Made by a program: the position numbers and the translations under genes. From Paracoccaceae bacterium (GTDB lineage: Bacteria > Pseudomonadota > Alphaproteobacteria > Rhodobacterales > Rhodobacteraceae), in the NCBI GenBank assembly GCA_015485375.1, contig WFTU01000443.1, forward strand, positions 1 through 9,067: DNA of 9,067 bases, given 5' to 3'. The notes below the pieces were generated by a model. It did no database searches and was not told the DNA's origin. It was given only the letters and a program-made list of their open reading frames with translations. This document shows, one piece after another, positions 6,047 to 9,067 of this stretch. The first letter of the stretch is position 1. Each line of letters begins with the position of its first letter.

Positions 6047-7471
6047 ATCGTCCTCGACGGCGGAGATTGCGTCCTCCGCATCGTGGTCCAGCGATATCTG
6101 TTTGGCGGTTTTGGCCCCGAGCTTTTTCAGGGTTTCCACCTGTCCGACCAGATTGCCGCGACCGGTGGCCAGTTTGCCCATCGCCTCGTCATGGGAACGG
6201 CGCGCGCGGTCGATCTGGTCTCCGACTTTCAGCAGGTCGTCAACGAAGCCGTGGAACTTGTCATAGAGCCGTCCGGCGCGGCTGGCGATCTCCATGGCGT
6301 TCTTGTTGCGGCGTTCGACAGACCAGAGGTTCTCGACAGTTTTCAGGGCCACCATCAGGTTGGTGGGGGAGGCGATGACCACATCGCGTTCGGTGGCGTA
6401 AAGCGCCAGATCGGCGGCCTCGCGCATGGCTTCGGAGAAGGCGCTCTCGACGGGGACGAACATCAGGACGTAATCGACGGAGCCGTCATCGAGTTCGTGG
6501 TATTTCTTGGCCGCAAGCGTGTCGATATGGGTCTTGACCGAGGCGATATGCGCCTTCATCGCCAGCGCGCGGGCATCGGGTGTTTCGGCGTTCACCGCGC
6601 GCTCATAGGCAACCAGCGAGACCTTGGAGTCGATCACCAGCTTGCGCCCGCCCGGCAGGTTGACCACCACGTCGGGGCGAAGGGCGGCGCCCTCCTCGTT
6701 GCGATGATGGGCCTGCGTGACGTATTCCTCCCCCTCGCGCAACCCGCTGCGGTCGAGGATGGAGGCGAGGATCATCTCGCCCCAGGCCCCCTGTTTCTGG
6801 GTGTCGGATTTCAGGGCGCGGGTGAGGTTTTCGGCCTCTTGCGAGACTTGCAGGCTGCGCTGCGTCAGGTTGGCGATCTCGGCCTTCAGGGTGACGCGGT
6901 CGCGGTCGGCGGATTTGTGGACCTCGCGCAGCTCGCGTTCGAATTTGTCGATGTTCTGGCGTAGCGGCTGCAGGACGTTTTGCAGCTGCTCCTGATTGGC
7001 GGATTTGAAATCCTCGGAATGGGTTTTGAAGACCTCGGCTGCCAGAGATTTGAATTCGCCGCGCAGGGTTTCGGAGGTGGCATTGAGCAGGGCGACCTTT
7101 TCGGCGTTGGCCTTTTGCTGCTGGTGCAGGGCCTCGGTCAGGCGGGCGACCTCGGCGGCTTGTGTGGCGAGGGTCCGGCGGGCTTCGGCCAGTTCGGCGG
7201 TTTGCTGTTCGTATTGCGGCGCCAGCGCGTCCTTTGCCGCCAGTTCCATGCGCAAGTCGGCCTGTTGTTGCGCGAGTTCGGCCAATGCGTCGGTTTCCGT
7301 GGTCAGGCGGTGTTCGAGGGCCGCGATTTTCTCCTCCGCCACCGCCAGACGTCCCGCCCTGCGCCAGATAAACAGGCCGAGCGACAGCAGGGCCAGCGCG
7401 ACGATGGCGCCCAGACCGTAGGGGATCCAGTCGGGGTTGTTTTCGATTTCTGCAAGAATCTGCGCGATCAT
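6032..7471 (-). CDS. rmuC: DNA recombination protein RmuC
   Basis: This 479-residue protein is of the RmuC family, which in E. coli limits inversion at short inverted repeats and is proposed to be a PD-(D/E)xK-type nuclease. One N-terminal transmembrane helix (about 17-36, ending in WRR) anchors it. A long Glu/Gln/Ala-rich coiled coil follows, about 42-220. The RmuC domain (about 222-450) contains GAWGEMIL (228-235), RPDVVVNLPGG (265-275) with Asp267, DSKV (281-284) with the Asp-x-Lys of the nuclease fold, MFVPVESAF (337-345) and TNLMVALKTVENLW (370-383). Length and architecture are normal. It begins 19 bases after the yigZ stop with a weak GGAAG Shine-Dalgarno about 9 bases before the ATG, so the two are probably cotranscribed. 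No intrinsic terminator is visible after it, so transcripts may continue into hsp20. Confidence 0.92.
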   Translation of the reverse strand: MIAQILAEIENNPDWIPYGLGAIVALALLSLGLFIWRRAGRLAVAEEKIAALEHRLTTETDALAELAQQQADLRMELAAKDALAPQYEQQTAELAEARRTLATQAAEVARLTEALHQQQKANAEKVALLNATSETLRGEFKSLAAEVFKTHSEDFKSANQEQLQNVLQPLRQNIDKFERELREVHKSADRDRVTLKAEIANLTQRSLQVSQEAENLTRALKSDTQKQGAWGEMILASILDRSGLREGEEYVTQAHHRNEEGAALRPDVVVNLPGGRKLVIDSKVSLVAYERAVNAETPDARALAMKAHIASVKTHIDTLAAKKYHELDDGSVDYVLMFVPVESAFSEAMREAADLALYATERDVVIASPTNLMVALKTVENLWSVERRNKNAMEIASRAGRLYDKFHGFVDDLLKVGDQIDRARRSHDEAMGKLATGRGNLVGQVETLKKLGAKTAKQISLDHDAEDAISAVEDDKKPS

Positions 7472-7490
7472 GGGGCCTGCTTCCGTTGCT

Positions 7491-7868
7491 TCAGGCCGAT
7501 CCTAGCGCATCGAACAAATGCTGAACAGAGGTTTTCACATGTTTGAACCGGTCGCCGCCGAGATGGGTACCGCCGTACCAGCGGGTGACGACGATAATGG
7601 CATCCTCCAGCCCCTCGCGCTGCATCATTTGCAGGATGATCATGCCTGCGCCGCCCTCGCCATCGTCGTTCTTGATTTCGGTGCCGTCGGACAGGCGGGC
7701 GGCCCATGTGTTGTGCGTAGCCTTGGCGAATTTCTTCGACTTCTTCAGGCGTTTGAGGAAGGTCTTGATATCGGCATCACTGGTGACACGCCCGCCGGTC
7801 ACGGCGTATTTCGAGCCGCGGTCGGACACCACGTCGATGAATTGCAGGAATGAGGGGAGTTGTTGCAT
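7491..7868 (-). CDS. YigZ/IMPACT (UPF0029) family protein, single-domain form
   Basis: This 125-residue protein corresponds to the N-terminal domain of YigZ/IMPACT. Eukaryotic IMPACT relatives regulate Gcn2; the bacterial role is not settled. The family signature is complete: GLEDAIIVVTRWYGGTHLG (86-104), with RWYGG in the middle. Other conserved parts are KFAKATHNTWAARL (46-59), matching A(T/S)HxxxAxR, and NDDGEGGAG (67-75), where most relatives have DDGEPxGTAG. Typical bacterial YigZ is about 200 residues with a second, ferredoxin-like C-terminal domain; that domain is absent, and the stop is clean with rmuC starting 19 bases later. The short form is probably intact rather than a fragment, because the whole conserved domain is present. 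The ATG at 7868-7866 has only a weak CGGAA upstream. It follows a gap carrying two operator-like palindromes. Confidence 0.87.
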   Translation of the reverse strand: MQQLPSFLQFIDVVSDRGSKYAVTGGRVTSDADIKTFLKRLKKSKKFAKATHNTWAARLSDGTEIKNDDGEGGAGMIILQMMQREGLEDAIIVVTRWYGGTHLGGDRFKHVKTSVQHLFDALGSA

Positions 7869-7896
7869 TTCCGAGCCCGGGTTGAAGGGATAACCA

Positions 7897-7920
7897 AACC
7901 ACTGAACCGGTTTAGTAGTT
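7897..7920. promoter_or_regulatory. Operator-like palindrome, site 1 (LacI-type)
   Basis: A 24-base palindrome is centred between 7908 and 7909, with 10 of 12 positions paired; its core is ACTGAACC/GGTTTAGT (7901-7916). The central CG and the AAACCGGTTT-type core are typical of LacI/GalR-family operators. It overlaps the weak -10 candidate for yigZ on the minus strand, so binding there would block transcription. It is an almost exact direct copy of site 2 (20 of 23 bases over 7898-7920). The regulator is not in the window. Confidence 0.55.
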
Positions 7921-7940
7921 CAGTTGGCGGGAAAATGCAA
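7912..7940 (-). promoter_or_regulatory. Candidate promoter of yigZ-rmuC
   Basis: On the minus strand TTGCAT (7940-7935) and TACTAA (7917-7912) are 17 bases apart. The -35 is a reasonable match and the -10 agrees at only 3 of 6 positions. It is proposed mainly because operator-like site 1 covers the -10, giving a coherent repression layout. An AT-rich TTATAA at about 7969-7964 is an alternative -10 without a recognisable -35. Confidence 0.28.
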
Positions 7941-7996
7941 AACCGGTATCAGCACGTTTTTTCTTATAAATTCAATATGGTGTAGCCCCGCCTGCT

Positions 7997-8020
7997 CACC
8001 ATTAAACCGGTTTAGTGGTT
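7997..8020. promoter_or_regulatory. Operator-like palindrome, site 2 (LacI-type)
   Basis: A 24-base palindrome is centred between 8008 and 8009, with 10 of 12 positions paired and a perfect inner TAAACCGGTTTA (8003-8014). It lies 34 bases beyond the glcF stop and exactly 100 bases, centre to centre, from site 1, in the same orientation with respect to its slight asymmetry. Two such sites near a promoter are the usual layout for a LacI-type tetramer that binds both and loops the DNA. Confidence 0.55.
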
Positions 8021-8054
8021 TCGGGTTTACAAAAAACAACCCTTTTGTCAGCCG

Positions 8055-9067
8055 TCACCCCAGCTTAGCCGGTTTCGGGCCGCCAGTGGCCCAGTCGAGC
8101 AGTTCCACCGTATGCACCACCGGTACGCCGGTGCCGGAGCCGATCTGCATCATGCAGCCGATGTTGCCGGCGGCGATGATCTCGGGTTCCAGTTCCTCGA
8201 GCGTATTCACCTTGCGCCGTTTCAGTTCGGCGGAAATTTCCGGCTGCATCAGGTTGTAGGTGCCGGCCGAGCCGCAACACAGGTGCGGGTCTGCCGGTTC
8301 CAGCACGGTGAAGCCTGCCTGCGCCAGCAGCTTCTTCGGCGCGAGCTTGATCTGCTGGCCGTGTTGCAAGGAACAGGCGGCGTGGTAGGCGACGCGCAGA
8401 TCGCGTTTTTCCACCGGTTTGACACCGATTTCCAGCATGACTTCGGAAATATCCCTGGCCAGCCCCGCGACCGTCGCGGCATCTTCGGCCAGCGGGTCGT
8501 TGCGGAACATGTGGCCGTAGTCCTTGACCGTGGTGCCGCAGCCGGAAGTATTGATGACGATGGCATCCAGCCCTTCGCCGTTCACCTCTGCCATCCACGC
8601 ATTGATGTTGCGCGCAGCCGAGGCATGGCTTTCGTCAACCTTGCCCATATGGTGCGTGACCGCACCGCAACAACCGATGCCCTTGGCTATCACCACCTCG
8701 ACCCCGTGGCGGGTGAGCAGGCGGATGGTGGCCTCGTTGATGTCGGTGTCGAGCGCGCGCTGGGCGCAGCCGGTCAGCAGGGCGACACGTTTGATGCGTT
8801 TTTCTTCGGCGGGGAAGGACTGCGGGTCGTCCATACGGCTGGGGGACGGCAGGGATTTCGGGGCGAAATCGACCATGGCCTTCAGCTTGCCGGGCAGGGC
8901 GAAACGGAAGGGTTTCGCGATCCATGCGCCGAGGATGGAAAAGCGGAACAGCATCGGGTTCGGCAGGATTTTCGACAGGGTCCAGCGCAAGGCGCGGTCG
9001 AACAGCGGGCGTTTGTAATTCGCCTCGATATACTCGCGGGCGTAATCCACGAGATGCATGTAATGCA
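8055..9067 (-). CDS. glcF: Glycolate oxidase iron-sulfur subunit GlcF (C-terminal part, cut by window edge)
   Basis: GlcF is the electron-transfer subunit of the GlcDEF glycolate dehydrogenase, which oxidises glycolate to glyoxylate at the membrane. About 336 of the expected 410-440 residues are visible. The frame stays open to the right edge, and the sequence before the apparent Met at 9059 (His-Tyr) fits the family PSGVxYxxLxD motif, so that Met is internal. The N-terminal ferredoxin-like domain with two [4Fe-4S] motifs lies outside the window. Counting from that Met, both CCG (cysteine-rich) domains are present: Cys98, CCG at 130-132 and SGCG at 172-175, then Cys229, CCGSAGTYNL (261-270) and GNIGC (298-302). 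The CCGSAGTYNL block favours GlcF over LldE or other CCG proteins. glcD and glcE would be expected upstream, off the right edge. Confidence 0.92.
   Translation of the reverse strand, partial: HYMHLVDYAREYIEANYKRPLFDRALRWTLSKILPNPMLFRFSILGAWIAKPFRFALPGKLKAMVDFAPKSLPSPSRMDDPQSFPAEEKRIKRVALLTGCAQRALDTDINEATIRLLTRHGVEVVIAKGIGCCGAVTHHMGKVDESHASAARNINAWMAEVNGEGLDAIVINTSGCGTTVKDYGHMFRNDPLAEDAATVAGLARDISEVMLEIGVKPVEKRDLRVAYHAACSLQHGQQIKLAPKKLLAQAGFTVLEPADPHLCCGSAGTYNLMQPEISAELKRRKVNTLEELEPEIIAAGNIGCMMQIGSGTGVPVVHTVELLDWATGGPKPAKLG

Larger units (their letters stand above)
7869..8054. other. AT-rich gap between glcF and yigZ
   Basis: This 186-base stretch separates two genes on the same strand and is visibly more AT-rich than its surroundings. 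It holds two similar palindromes (described separately), one partial copy of their core, AAACCGGTA (7939-7947), and a GGGTT/AACCC hairpin (8023-8042) that lacks a T tail and so does not qualify as a terminator for glcF. Only very short open frames occur, such as 16 codons from 7935 on the plus strand, and I see no reason to call them genes. Confidence 0.7.

Noticed and set aside
5930..6964. 344-codon plus-strand open frame opposite rmuC and the hsp20 leader
   Set aside because: It is an antisense shadow of rmuC, with low-complexity Gly/Val/Asp composition, no recognisable motif and no good ribosome site. The opposite frame encodes a complete RmuC.
7935..7985. 16-codon open frame with ATG between the two palindromes, possible leader peptide
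   Set aside because: There is no downstream gene on the plus strand to control, no codon run for one amino acid and no attenuator structure; chance occurrence is likely.
8023..8042. GGGTT/AACCC hairpin after glcF as a terminator
   Set aside because: The stem is only 5 base pairs with a 10-base loop, and no T run follows on the minus strand.
9057..9059. ATG that could be read as the start of glcF
   Set aside because: The frame continues open to the window edge, and the residues before this Met fit the GlcF family motif preceding the visible part; starting here would remove both ferredoxin motifs.
1..9067. Mobile elements, CRISPR arrays, toxin-antitoxin or defence genes
   Set aside because: No transposase, integrase, terminal inverted repeats, regularly spaced repeats or small paired toxin genes were seen; all large frames are accounted for by housekeeping or metabolic families.

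Overview
The window looks like ordinary chromosomal DNA of an alphaproteobacterium, most likely a member of Rhodobacterales. That placement is an inference from GC-rich third codon positions, the style of the encoded proteins, and a ROSE-like 5' leader on a small heat shock gene; no rRNA or other marker is present to confirm it. Coding density is high. I see no insertion sequence, phage gene, CRISPR array, tRNA or rRNA.

Region 1 (1-4018, minus strand) is a probable operon transcribed right to left: a long-chain acyl-CoA synthetase-like AMP-forming ligase, then livG (ATPase), livH (permease) and livM (permease, cut by the left edge). The ligase stop and livG start overlap in an ATGA, and the later gaps are 11 and 2 bases, so the ligase is probably expressed with the transporter. 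This suggests import of a carboxylic acid followed by CoA activation. Region 2 (4019-4282) is a divergent promoter region with a 20-base imperfect palindrome of the kind bound by TetR-family repressors. Region 3 (4283-5404, plus strand) is a membrane site-2 protease (M50) with a C-terminal CBS pair.

Region 4 (5405-9067) is all on the minus strand. From right to left it holds the C-terminal part of glcF (glycolate oxidase iron-sulfur subunit, cut by the right edge), a 186-base AT-rich gap, a single-domain YigZ/IMPACT-family gene, rmuC, a 115-base leader and promoter region, and an IbpA-like hsp20 gene ending in a strong intrinsic terminator. That terminator abuts the convergent protease gene.

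The most interesting signals are regulatory. First, the hsp20 leader can fold into three hairpins. The last one buries the Shine-Dalgarno in a UCGCU/AGGA helix with a bulged G, the hallmark of ROSE RNA thermometers, and a possible RpoH-type promoter lies just upstream. Second, two 24-base palindromes with an AAACCGGTTT-type core lie exactly 100 bases apart, centre to centre, before yigZ, like a paired LacI-type operator. Third, there is the palindrome upstream of the ligase-liv operon. I found no gene cluster that I would call a previously undescribed system.
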